A stretch of 14,877 nt of DNA. It comes from an uncultured Collinsella sp. (lineage in GTDB: Bacteria; Actinomycetota; Coriobacteriia; Coriobacteriales; Coriobacteriaceae). The translations under genes were made by a program, and so were the position numbers. Where the stretch lies: contig URFU01000049.1 in assembly GCA_900547125.1 (NCBI GenBank), positions 1-14,877 on the forward strand. The letters are read 5' to 3'. Below are positions 1-6,320 of this stretch, piece by piece. The first letter of the stretch is position 1; every line of letters starts with the position of its first letter. The notes under the pieces were generated by a model. It ran no database searches. It was not told where the DNA came from and worked only from the letters and a program-made list of their open reading frames with translations.

Positions 1-120
1 GATGATGCTGCAGAGCCGGTCGTTAACGCCATCACACCCGTGCCGGGCGGCGTGGGTGCTGTAACGACGGCGATTCTCGCCAAACACGTGATCGAGGCAG
101 CCGAGCGCGCATCGAAATAG
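1..120 (+). CDS. folD: FolD C-terminus (methylenetetrahydrofolate dehydrogenase/cyclohydrolase), partial
   Basis: Frame 1 is open from the window edge to TAG at 118-120 and gives 39 residues. They contain ITPVPGGVGAVTTAILAKH, which matches the C-terminal FolD signature (PGGVGP-M-T) with Ala-Val in place of Pro-Met. FolD is a cytoplasmic bifunctional enzyme that interconverts methylene-, methenyl- and 10-formyl-tetrahydrofolate. The PGGVG loop belongs to the NADP-binding part of the fold, and the helix after it ends the protein, so the natural C-terminus is present. The start and the catalytic Lys/Tyr region lie outside the window. No terminator directly follows the stop; the first strong hairpin is about 100 nt downstream, inside the inverted-repeat element. 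The family call rests on one short but distinctive motif. Confidence 0.88.
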   Translation, partial: DDAAEPVVNAITPVPGGVGAVTTAILAKHVIEAAERASK

Positions 121-158
121 GCGTTTTCGGGCTGTTTAGAGGGTTGGCTCTATGCCTC

Positions 159-388
159 GTGTGCAAAAAATGCCAAATATGAGTACTGTTGCCTTGTCGG
201 TTGCATATCTTTGAGATCTATTTGACTCCCTAATGATATTGAATATCGTTAGGGAGTCTCTTTTATTGAACCTTTGGGGAATTACTTTGCATAACTTTTG
301 GACAAGTGAGGATTTCTGGCGCCCTGGACGATGGAATTTGCTGCTACTAAATTGGTGACAGTACTCATATTTGGCATTTTTTGCACAC
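159..388. repeat. 230-bp element with perfect 31-bp terminal inverted repeats
   Basis: The left arm (159-189) begins GTGTGCAAAAAATGCC and ends with GAGTACTGT. The right arm (358-388) is its exact reverse complement. Near-matching bases continue inward on both sides (TGTTGCC against TGTCACC). The enclosed DNA is much more AT-rich than its surroundings and holds a second hairpin at 224-258. I see no transposase or convincing ORF inside and no clear target-site duplication. The layout fits a miniature inverted-repeat element or an intergenic repeat family. I found no second copy in this window, so mobility is inferred only. Confidence 0.75.
224..262 (+). terminator. Palindromic hairpin with short T-tract inside the inverted-repeat element
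   Basis: Bases 224-240 pair with 242-258 (GACTCCCTAA...TTAGGGAGTC) over 17 positions, with one G-T wobble. TCTCTTTTATT follows from 259. This resembles an intrinsic terminator on the plus strand and could end folD transcription. It may equally be the structural core of the repeat element. The near-zero loop implies that the innermost AT pairs open. Confidence 0.45.
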
Positions 389-445
389 AGGGGTCCCGAG
401 GGGGTCTCGAGGGGTCGCGGTTTCGCCCTTTTTGCGCTGAAGCGA

Positions 446-481
446 TACACTGTTGCCGTTTGATTTCTTCGCTCAAGGAGG
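446..481 (+). promoter_or_regulatory. Possible -10 box and strong ribosome binding site of the C69 dipeptidase gene
   Basis: TACACT at 446-451 is a plausible -10 hexamer, but no good -35 lies 16-18 bp upstream. AAGGAGG at 475-481 is a near-perfect Shine-Dalgarno sequence. It sits only 1 nt before the ATG at 482 but 6 nt before the ATG at 488, which decides the start at 488. The RBS is secure; the promoter is weak. Confidence 0.45.
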
Positions 482-487
482 ATGCGC

Positions 488-2011
488 ATGCCGTGCACAA
501 CGATTTTGGTTGGTAAGAACGCGAGCTATGACGGGTCGACCCTGGTCGCCCGCAACGAGGACTCGTCCAACGGGGTGTTTGAGCCCAAGCGCATGCGCGT
601 GGTGCATCCCGACGAGCAGCCGCGTGTCTACACGAGCGTCCTGAGCCACCTGACCGTTGAGCTGCCCGATAATCCCATGCGTTACACAAGCGTCCCCGAC
701 GTTGTCCCCGGTCATGGCATTTGGGCCGAGGCCGGCTTCAACGAGCTCAATGTTGGCATGTCCGCAACCGAGACGCTTACCACCAACGAGCGCGTCCGCG
801 GCGCCGATCCGCTCGTGGACTATGTGCCCGCCAAGGGCAACGAGGGCGAGGACGGCTATGTTCCGGCGCAGCCCGGCGGTCTGGGCGAGGAGGACATGGT
901 GACCCTGGTGCTGCCGTACGCCAAGTCCGCCCGCGACGGCGTGCGTGTCCTGGGCGACCTGCTCGAGCGCTACGGCACTTACGAGAACAACGGCATCGCC
1001 TTTAGTGACGTTGACGAGATCTGGTGGCTCGAGACCATCGGCGGCCACCACTGGATCGCCAAGCGCGTGCCCGACGACGCCTATGTGACCATGCCCAACC
1101 AGCTGGGTATCGATAGCTTTGACCTGGACGACGCCGAGGGCGCCCAGGTCGACCACATGTGCTCCGCCGACCTGCGCTCCTGGATGGCCGAGTGGCATCT
1201 GGACCTGACGCTGGGCGTCGAGGGCGACGGTCCCGCCGCGGTCTTTAACCCGCGCGAGGCCTTTGGCTCGCACAGCGACAGCGACCACGTCTACAACACG
1301 CCGCGTGCCTGGTATATGCAGCGCTGTCTCAACCCCAGCGATGTGTGGGACGGTCCCGAGGCCGACTACACGCCCGAGAGCGACGATATCCCCTGGAGCC
1401 GCGTGCCCGAGCGCAAGGTGACCATCGAGGATATCAAGTACGTGCTTTCGAGCCACTACCAGGGTACGGAGTACGACTGCTACGGCAGCAAGGGCACGCC
1501 CGCCACGCGCGGCGCCTATCGTCCCATCGGCATCAACCGCAACAGCCAGCTTGCCGTGCTGCAGCTGCGCCCCTATGCGCAGCCGGCGTATCGCGCCGTG
1601 CAGTGGATGGCGTTTGGCTCTAACTCGTTTAACGCGCTCGTGCCGCTGTACGCCAATGTCGAGACCATGCCCGAGTACTATGCCGACACGCAGGCTCGCG
1701 TGACGTCCGAGAATTTCTATTGGGCGAATCGCCTGATCGGTGCCTTGGCCGATGTTCGCTTCCATGAGTGCGGTCGCGCGGTCGAGGATTATCAGGAGAA
1801 GGTCGGCGGCATGGGCCACAAGCAGATTCACGACGTTGACGCTGTCGTAGCCGCGCTGCCCGAGGCCGAGGTGCCTGCCGAGCTCGCCCGTGCTAACGAG
1901 GCCTTTGCCGAGCTTGTGCGCGTGGAAACCGATGCTCTGTTGGGCAAGGTGCTCTACACCACGAGCTGTGCCATGAAGAACTCCTTCGCGATGAACGACA
2001 ACGTAAGGTAA
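488..2011 (+). CDS. C69-family dipeptidase (PepD-like, Ntn hydrolase)
   Basis: This 507-residue protein starts MPCTTILVGKNASYDGST and continues LVARNEDSS, the classic N-terminus of peptidase family C69. Cys3 is the expected N-terminal nucleophile, exposed when the leading residues are removed. The conserved strands that follow (GHGIWAEAGFNELNVGMSAT and WWLETIGGHHW) also fit. Family members cleave a broad range of dipeptides in the cytoplasm. There is no signal peptide or membrane segment, which agrees with an intracellular enzyme that uses imported peptides. The start at 488 is set by AAGGAGG 6 nt upstream; the ATG at 482 is too close to it. The gene stands alone, with the repeat element upstream and a hairpin downstream. 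Length is in the family range. The preferred substrate cannot be read from sequence. Confidence 0.92.
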   Translation: MPCTTILVGKNASYDGSTLVARNEDSSNGVFEPKRMRVVHPDEQPRVYTSVLSHLTVELPDNPMRYTSVPDVVPGHGIWAEAGFNELNVGMSATETLTTNERVRGADPLVDYVPAKGNEGEDGYVPAQPGGLGEEDMVTLVLPYAKSARDGVRVLGDLLERYGTYENNGIAFSDVDEIWWLETIGGHHWIAKRVPDDAYVTMPNQLGIDSFDLDDAEGAQVDHMCSADLRSWMAEWHLDLTLGVEGDGPAAVFNPREAFGSHSDSDHVYNTPRAWYMQRCLNPSDVWDGPEADYTPESDDIPWSRVPERKVTIEDIKYVLSSHYQGTEYDCYGSKGTPATRGAYRPIGINRNSQLAVLQLRPYAQPAYRAVQWMAFGSNSFNALVPLYANVETMPEYYADTQARVTSENFYWANRLIGALADVRFHECGRAVEDYQEKVGGMGHKQIHDVDAVVAALPEAEVPAELARANEAFAELVRVETDALLGKVLYTTSCAMKNSFAMNDNVR

Positions 2012-2029
2012 AGACGGCCTTGCGGCGAA

Positions 2030-2075
2030 CGAGCGGGACAAACGCCGTCAAAGGCTTTGCCCCGCTCGATTTCTA
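2030..2075 (+). terminator. Hairpin terminator after the C69 dipeptidase gene
   Basis: CGAGCGGG (2030-2037) pairs with CCCGCTCG (2061-2068). The interior extends the stem with CAAA/TTTG and GCC/GGC pairs around small mismatches. The downstream tract ATTTCTAT is only moderately T-rich, so termination may be partial. Confidence 0.55.
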
Positions 2076-2094
2076 TCCCGGGGATAAAACGATT

Positions 2095-2124
2095 TTGTGT
2101 CGTTCACCCAATCTTGGGTACAAG
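2095..2124 (+). promoter_or_regulatory. Candidate promoter overlapping a perfect inverted repeat, upstream of the phasin-like/ABC1 operon
   Basis: TTGTGT (2095-2100) and TACAAG (2119-2124) form a -35/-10 pair with an 18-bp spacer. The spacer contains ACCCAATCTTGGGT (2106-2119), a perfect 6+6 inverted repeat with a 2-nt centre. This is a good position for an operator that a dimeric regulator would use. It is seen in one place only, so this is a proposal. Confidence 0.35.
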
Positions 2125-2159
2125 AAGGCCAATGCAGTTGTTCATGATTGGAGCCAACC

Positions 2160-2576
2160 ATGGTTATGAAATTCGATCAGCTTGTTAACGGTGCCATCAA
2201 CGTGGGCTTCGGTGCCGCCGCCGTTGCCGTCGAGGGCGGCAAGAAGGTCCTCGACGACCTCAATACCAAGGGTGAGCAGGTGCGCAAGGACGCCGGCACT
2301 CCCGATATCGCCCGCAGCGTGTCCGACATGTTCGAGCAGGCCGGCGGCACCATCTCCGACCTGACCGAGCGCCTGGGCATGCAGGGCGAGACTGCGGCAC
2401 AGCGCGTGCTCGACGAGCTCATCCTGGCCCGCGTCCGCGTTATGACCGCCCCCGAGCGCACGGCCTTCCTGGCCCATGTACGCGACATCGTCGATTCGGT
2501 CGAGGACAACGTGACCTCGGTGCCCGTCGAGTCCGTTGAGCCCGACGATGCAGAGGACACCGAAGAGGCCGAGTAG
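2160..2576 (+). CDS. Phasin-like small helical protein
   Basis: This 138-residue protein begins MVMKFDQLVNGAINVGFGAA. A short glycine/alanine-rich stretch (residues about 12-24) is followed by long charged helices (GGKKVLDDLNTKGEQVRKDA, then SVSDMFEQAGGTISDLTERL), and the tail is acidic and rich in Glu/Asp. No signal peptide is evident. The pattern resembles the phasin / 'polyhydroxyalkanoate synthesis regulator' group of small coiled-coil proteins, which in other Gram-positive bacteria can lie next to ABC1 kinases. GGAG at 2150-2153 lies 6 nt before the ATG at 2160, preferred over the in-frame TTG at 2148. The stop is 8 nt from the next start, so the two genes are almost surely one operon. 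No PHA synthase is visible, so a granule role should not be assumed; a membrane- or partner-binding role with the kinase is as likely. Confidence 0.6.
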   Translation: MVMKFDQLVNGAINVGFGAAAVAVEGGKKVLDDLNTKGEQVRKDAGTPDIARSVSDMFEQAGGTISDLTERLGMQGETAAQRVLDELILARVRVMTAPERTAFLAHVRDIVDSVEDNVTSVPVESVEPDDAEDTEEAE

Positions 2577-2584
2577 CAGCGCAG

Positions 2585-4348
2585 ATGGCAGATTCCACCA
2601 CCGATTACAACAATCTAGATCCCTTGGGTGACGAGGCGGCGGTTGTCGACGAGGTCGATGCCGCCGTCTCGGGTGCTCGCAAGAAGCCGCGCGCTGTCGA
2701 TATGGTGCCCGAGGAGCCCGACGCGATGGCGCCGGATGAGGAATACCAGCTCACGCCGGCAGGCCGCCGCGAACGCATTGGGCAGATCGTTCGCTTGGTC
2801 AAAAAGTACCGCGTATGGGATAACCTCACGCCGGTGCGCCTGCGCCGTCTGCTCGAAGAGCTCGGCCCCATGTTCGTCAAGATGGGGCAGATTCTGGCCA
2901 ACCGCTCCGAGATCTTGCCGCAGCGTTTTTGCGACGAGCTGCGTCGCCTGCGCTCCGACGTAGAGCCGGTGCCGTATGAGGTAGTGCTCCGCTGTCTAGA
3001 AGAGGAATACGGCCAGCGCCTGGGGCAGATGTTCGACGCGATCGACCCCAACCCGCTCGGAAGCGCATCGCTCGCGCAGGTACACCGTGCCCGCCTGGTG
3101 ACGGGCGAGGACGTGGCCGTTAAGGTGCAGCGCCCCGGTGCGCAGCAGGTCATGGCGCAGGACATCGACATCATCCGTTCGGTGGTACGTATCGTTTCCA
3201 AGTTCGTTAACACCGATCAGTTTGTTGACCTGCACGGTGTGGTCGAAGAGCTGTGGACCTCATTTCGCGAGGAGACCAACTTTTTGGCCGAGGCCAAAAA
3301 CCTCAACGATTTCTATGACTTCCACAAAAGCGTGCACGGCGTTTCGTGTCCCAAATCCTACCTGGACCTTTGCACCGAACACGTCGTGGTCATGGACTAC
3401 ATCGACGGCATCTCCATTGCCGATCCCGAGCGCCTGGTGGCCGAGGGCTATGACCTGGAAAAGATCGGCTCGGCGATCGTCGAGGACTATTCGACGCAGG
3501 TGCTCGACGACGGCTTTTTCCATGCCGACCCGCATGCGGGAAACATCATCCTCAAGGACGGCATTGTCTACTTTATTGACCTGGGCATGGTCGGGCGCAT
3601 GTCGAGCCACGACCGCGGTATCGTCAAGGATATGATCTTTGCCGTGGCCGAGGGCGATGTGCCCAAGCTCAAGGATTCGCTCATGCGCTTTGCCGTGACG
3701 CGCGGTGATTCGGCCGAGCTCGATCATTCGGCCTTTTTGTCCGATTTGGACTTTATCGTAGCCGACTTTGCAGGACTCGATCTTAAGGACCTGGATATCG
3801 GCGAGTTTTTGACCTCGTTGCTAAACCTGGCGCGCAAAAACGACGTTGAGCTGCCGAGCGTGGTGACGATGTTCGCCCGCGGCATGGTGACGCTCGAGGG
3901 TCTGCTGACCGAGTACATGCCCAACGTCAACATGATCCAGATCATCCAAGCGCACATCAAAAACGAGAAGAGCGCCTATGCGCGCGTCCGCGAAATGGGG
4001 CGCGACTTTGCGGCGAGCAGCTATCGCGCGGCAAAAGGCTCGCTCGAGGCGGCCGAGTATCTGGGCTTGGCGTCGCGTATGCTCACGCGCGGCCAGCTTA
4101 AGGTGAACACGCAGATCATGAGCAGCGATAAGGCGCTGCGGCAGCTGGGTGGAATCATCGACCGCATGTCGATGGCAATTGTGATCGCCGGTCTGTTTAT
4201 CGGTTCGTCGGTGGTGTACTACGCGCGCATCGAGCCGGTTGTGTTTGGTATCCCGGTGATTGGCTTTATGGGCTACGTGAGCGCGCTGGTGCTGGCGCTG
4301 ATGCTGGGCCGCGAGATCTGGCGCAACTGCCACGGCGGCAAGCGGTAA
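2585..4348 (+). CDS. ABC1/AarF/UbiB-family atypical kinase, membrane-anchored
   Basis: This 587-residue protein carries the ABC1 family hallmarks: the KxGQ motif KMGQ at residues 99-102; an alanine-rich nucleotide loop in GSASLAQVHRA; the likely catalytic lysine K180 in AVKVQRPG; HADPHAGNI around residues 313-321; and the metal-binding DLG at 332-334 in place of DFG. Two hydrophobic segments near the C-terminus (about 530-547 and 555-577) should anchor it in the membrane. Relatives support isoprenoid quinone metabolism or lipid homeostasis as ATPases or small-molecule kinases. A Collinsella-like anaerobe is not expected to make ubiquinone, so the substrate is open. Residues 1-55 are acidic and low in complexity. 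There is no strong Shine-Dalgarno sequence, and the start lies 8 nt after the phasin-like gene, so translational coupling is likely. Confidence 0.92.
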   Translation: MADSTTDYNNLDPLGDEAAVVDEVDAAVSGARKKPRAVDMVPEEPDAMAPDEEYQLTPAGRRERIGQIVRLVKKYRVWDNLTPVRLRRLLEELGPMFVKMGQILANRSEILPQRFCDELRRLRSDVEPVPYEVVLRCLEEEYGQRLGQMFDAIDPNPLGSASLAQVHRARLVTGEDVAVKVQRPGAQQVMAQDIDIIRSVVRIVSKFVNTDQFVDLHGVVEELWTSFREETNFLAEAKNLNDFYDFHKSVHGVSCPKSYLDLCTEHVVVMDYIDGISIADPERLVAEGYDLEKIGSAIVEDYSTQVLDDGFFHADPHAGNIILKDGIVYFIDLGMVGRMSSHDRGIVKDMIFAVAEGDVPKLKDSLMRFAVTRGDSAELDHSAFLSDLDFIVADFAGLDLKDLDIGEFLTSLLNLARKNDVELPSVVTMFARGMVTLEGLLTEYMPNVNMIQIIQAHIKNEKSAYARVREMGRDFAASSYRAAKGSLEAAEYLGLASRMLTRGQLKVNTQIMSSDKALRQLGGIIDRMSMAIVIAGLFIGSSVVYYARIEPVVFGIPVIGFMGYVSALVLALMLGREIWRNCHGGKR

Positions 4349-4356
4349 CGTTTTCC

Positions 4357-4382
4357 GGGATCAGAGAAAGACGGATCCTTTT
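4357..4382 (+). terminator. Weak hairpin just after the ABC1 kinase gene
   Basis: GGATC (4358-4362) pairs with GATCC (4374-4378) around an 11-nt loop, plus a G-T pair, and is followed by TTTT. The stem is short. It may act with the stronger terminator at 4435-4462. Confidence 0.3.
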
Positions 4383-4434
4383 GCTCGGCACTCCATCCGC
4401 ACCCTTTTCTATCGCAAACCATAGCTTTTACCTT

Positions 4435-4462
4435 GGGCTTCGCCTGTGTGCGGGGCCTTTTT
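4435..4462 (+). terminator. Intrinsic terminator of the phasin-like/ABC1 operon
   Basis: GGGCTTCGC (4435-4443) pairs with GCGGGGCCT (4450-4458) across nine positions, three of them G-T, with loop CTGTGT and a run of five T at 4458-4462. It isolates the kinase operon from the riboswitch transcript that begins downstream. Confidence 0.6.
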
Positions 4463-4465
4463 GCG

Positions 4466-4477
4466 TGCTACCATACT
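4466..4477 (+). promoter_or_regulatory. Possible extended -10 of the riboswitch transcript
   Basis: TGCTACCAT (4466-4474) fits an extended -10 (TGN-TANNNT), with CATACT (4472-4477) as an overlapping alternative. No clear -35 is present. The position, after the terminator and about 15-20 nt before the riboswitch fold, is right for a transcription start. Confidence 0.3.
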
Positions 4478-4490
4478 GACAGTAATAATC

Positions 4491-4670
4491 GATGGCCTAG
4501 ATGGTGGTGCGGAGACGCACGAATGCGCGGTTTTCCTGCGCGTTTGGGAGAATCGGGGTGCAAATCCCTGGCTGTACCAGTAACCGTAATTCCTCTTGGC
4601 CCGGGATGTTCGCGTCGCAGATCGGACGGCGCGCCCGGGTTGGTAAGGTTAAGTCGGATCGCCTCCCATC
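4491..4670 (+). ncRNA. Cobalamin riboswitch
   Basis: The core of the B12 aptamer (Rfam RF00174 type) can be read directly. GGGGTGCAAATCCC (4555-4568) is the conserved small hairpin. GCTGTACCAGTAACCGTA (4571-4588) corresponds to the B12 box, consensus GCNGCCCCCGCAACNGTA, with several deviations. A peripheral stem is closed by CCCGGG (4600-4605) and CCCGGG (4634-4639). AAGTCGGATCGCC (4651-4663) matches the AGTCNGGANACCTGCC element. GATGG (4491-4495) can pair with CCATC (4666-4670) to close the fold. Such elements bind adenosyl- or other cobalamins and usually switch off downstream expression when B12 is plentiful. The target here is the giant surface protein gene. I see no clear hairpin plus T-run in the 145 nt after it, so control of translation initiation is more likely than termination. 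The subclass cannot be assigned by eye. Confidence 0.9.
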
Positions 4671-4814
4671 TTGTACGCGGCTGCAGCTTTTGCCGCCGGT
4701 GTGCATAGGGCTCTGGAGGGAAGGGGGACCCCGATGGGGGAACTCGAGCGCAACATGCGCGATGACGTGGGGCAGCCGCTGGGCAATGCTCCAAGTGCAG
4801 ACAATAGGAGACAA
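4671..4814 (+). promoter_or_regulatory. Leader between riboswitch and surface protein start, with two candidate starts
   Basis: This leader should hold the expression platform. There are two start regions. ATG 4734 has AAGGGGG (4721-4727) upstream and sits inside CCCCGATGGGGG (4729-4740), which could fold over it. ATG 4815 has AGGAG at 4806-4810 with a short 4-nt spacer; ATG 4821 has a 10-nt spacer. I favour 4815 because it places the signal peptide nearest the N-terminus, but 4734 remains possible and could be the start under riboswitch control. Confidence 0.4.
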
Positions 4815-6320
4815 ATGGATATGTTTGAGGACGAGTGCCAGCGCGCCTCGTGGCGTCGTCATGGAGCGATTGTCCGTGGAGTAGCCAAGCGCGGCCTGGT
4901 GGCATTCCTGGCCTTCGCGATGGCCTTTGGCACCACGCCCGCCCAGATGTGGGCCGAGGGCGCCGAGGGCATTGCCGAGGCCGTGGCGCAGGCGACAACG
5001 CCGGGCGAGGGTTCGGCTGCCGGCGAGGGCGCGGTTGCCGATGCTGGCTCGAATGGCGCCGCTGCTGAGGACGGCACGAATGCCGCCGAGGACGGCACGA
5101 ATACCGCAGACAACGATAGCGCGTCAGCCGATGACGCCGCCAACGCCGAGAACCCTGCGGCGGCAGCATCTGTCGCCTCGGAGCAGGGCGAGCCGAAGGC
5201 CGTTGCCGCTTCCGCCACGACGCTTACGAGCGATGCCAAGGTCTACATTCAGGATTCCAAGGATAAGGACAACGCCTCTTCTTTCCAGTGGAAGTCTGGT
5301 GCGCTCAGCGCGGGCGACACGCTTTGGGCCAACATGTATGACGAGGTGGAGACCGAGGACTATTGGGGTGACCCCACCACCGAAACTCAGTCTGTTTCCA
5401 ACCCCGGCACCTGGACCTACACCTGGCTTGCTGGCACGGTTAAGGCAAGCAACGACGTCTCCGACTACACCGAGGTCGTAGGCCATGAGCAGTCCCTTAC
5501 CGTCACCGACGCCATGGTGGGCAAGTACTTCATCTGCAAGGTGACGGCGGGTGGCAAGGACTACTACGGCCCCTCCGTCTCTTATGGCTCGGGCATCAAT
5601 GCCAATTACATTCCCGGTCCCGTGTTGGGCGCTGGGCAGGCAAACCTCTACTCCGTCAAGCTGAGTAGCTCGTCTCCCGCCGTTGGCGACACTCTGACCG
5701 CTACGCCGTACACTGCGTACAACACGCCCGCCGCGAGCGACACCAAGGTGACCTACACCTGGTACGAGTCGACCAACAAAAACTCCGGCTGGGCCGAGAT
5801 TGAAGGCGCGACGACTGCCTCCCTCACGCTAACCGACGCTCTCGAGGGCAAGTACGTCAAGGTCATGGCAAGCGCCGGGGGAAACGACGTTGAGGCCACG
5901 ACGAGCGACGCCGTGCTCAAGGCCGGCGCGGTCAAGCTCGCCGGCGTCGAGCTTTCTGCGCCTTCCACGGAGATCGGCGCGACCCTCACGGCTAAGGCGT
6001 ACACCGGTTCGAGCTACAGCCCCTCTTACGTCGACAACTCCAAGGTCACCTACACCTGGAAGAAGTACAAGGGCACCCCGGCGCCCAGCAGCTCCACAAA
6101 GTGGGAGACCATCGAGGGGGAGTCCGGCCCCACGTTTACGGTGACTGACGACCTTGAGGGCTACTATGTCTCAGTGTCTGCGAACGCGGGCGCCAATGAT
6201 GTAGCCTTTGGTGCTTGGTCGACCGGCTACGGCGTGGGTCCCTTCAAGCAAGCCGGTGCTGTGGCCATCTACTCCGCCATCCTGGCCCCCGAAGGCTCCA
6301 CCTCCGGCACCTTTGTCTAA
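4815..6320 (+). CDS. N-terminal part of the surface protein, ending at the premature TAA
   Basis: As translated, this is a 501-residue secreted protein. Residues 1-27 are charged (WRRHGAIVRGVAKRG). A hydrophobic core (LVAFLAFAMAFG) and a likely cleavage region near PAQMWA form a signal peptide. A low-complexity Ala/Glu/Asp spacer follows (about 4950-5200) and includes a 21-nt tandem repeat near 5067-5102. Ig-like units then begin at about 5218, 5631 and 5921, each ending in a pattern such as GKYVKVMASAGG followed by an AG-x-V start of the next unit. The fourth unit starts at 6252 and is cut off after STSGTFV. There is no anchor, so this product would be released from the cell, and it contains no DUF4430 domain. 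The start is chosen by AGGAG at 4806-4810; ATG 4734 and the TTG at 4671 are longer alternatives in frame. Confidence 0.75.
   Translation: MDMFEDECQRASWRRHGAIVRGVAKRGLVAFLAFAMAFGTTPAQMWAEGAEGIAEAVAQATTPGEGSAAGEGAVADAGSNGAAAEDGTNAAEDGTNTADNDSASADDAANAENPAAAASVASEQGEPKAVAASATTLTSDAKVYIQDSKDKDNASSFQWKSGALSAGDTLWANMYDEVETEDYWGDPTTETQSVSNPGTWTYTWLAGTVKASNDVSDYTEVVGHEQSLTVTDAMVGKYFICKVTAGGKDYYGPSVSYGSGINANYIPGPVLGAGQANLYSVKLSSSSPAVGDTLTATPYTAYNTPAASDTKVTYTWYESTNKNSGWAEIEGATTASLTLTDALEGKYVKVMASAGGNDVEATTSDAVLKAGAVKLAGVELSAPSTEIGATLTAKAYTGSSYSPSYVDNSKVTYTWKKYKGTPAPSSSTKWETIEGESGPTFTVTDDLEGYYVSVSANAGANDVAFGAWSTGYGVGPFKQAGAVAIYSAILAPEGSTSGTFV

Noticed and set aside
136..689. Minus-strand ORFs running through the inverted-repeat element and into the dipeptidase gene
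   Set aside because: They are composed of the repeat arms plus antisense of a real gene, with low-complexity Arg/Ser-rich translations and no ribosome binding site.
473..2041. A 522-codon open frame on the minus strand opposite the C69 dipeptidase
   Set aside because: It covers the whole well-supported dipeptidase gene, has no recognisable domain, and is explained by the same codon bias.
4468..5169. A 233-codon minus-strand ORF over the riboswitch and the start of the surface protein
   Set aside because: The translation is Arg/Pro/Ser-rich low-complexity sequence opposite the riboswitch and a secretion signal, both of which explain the DNA better.
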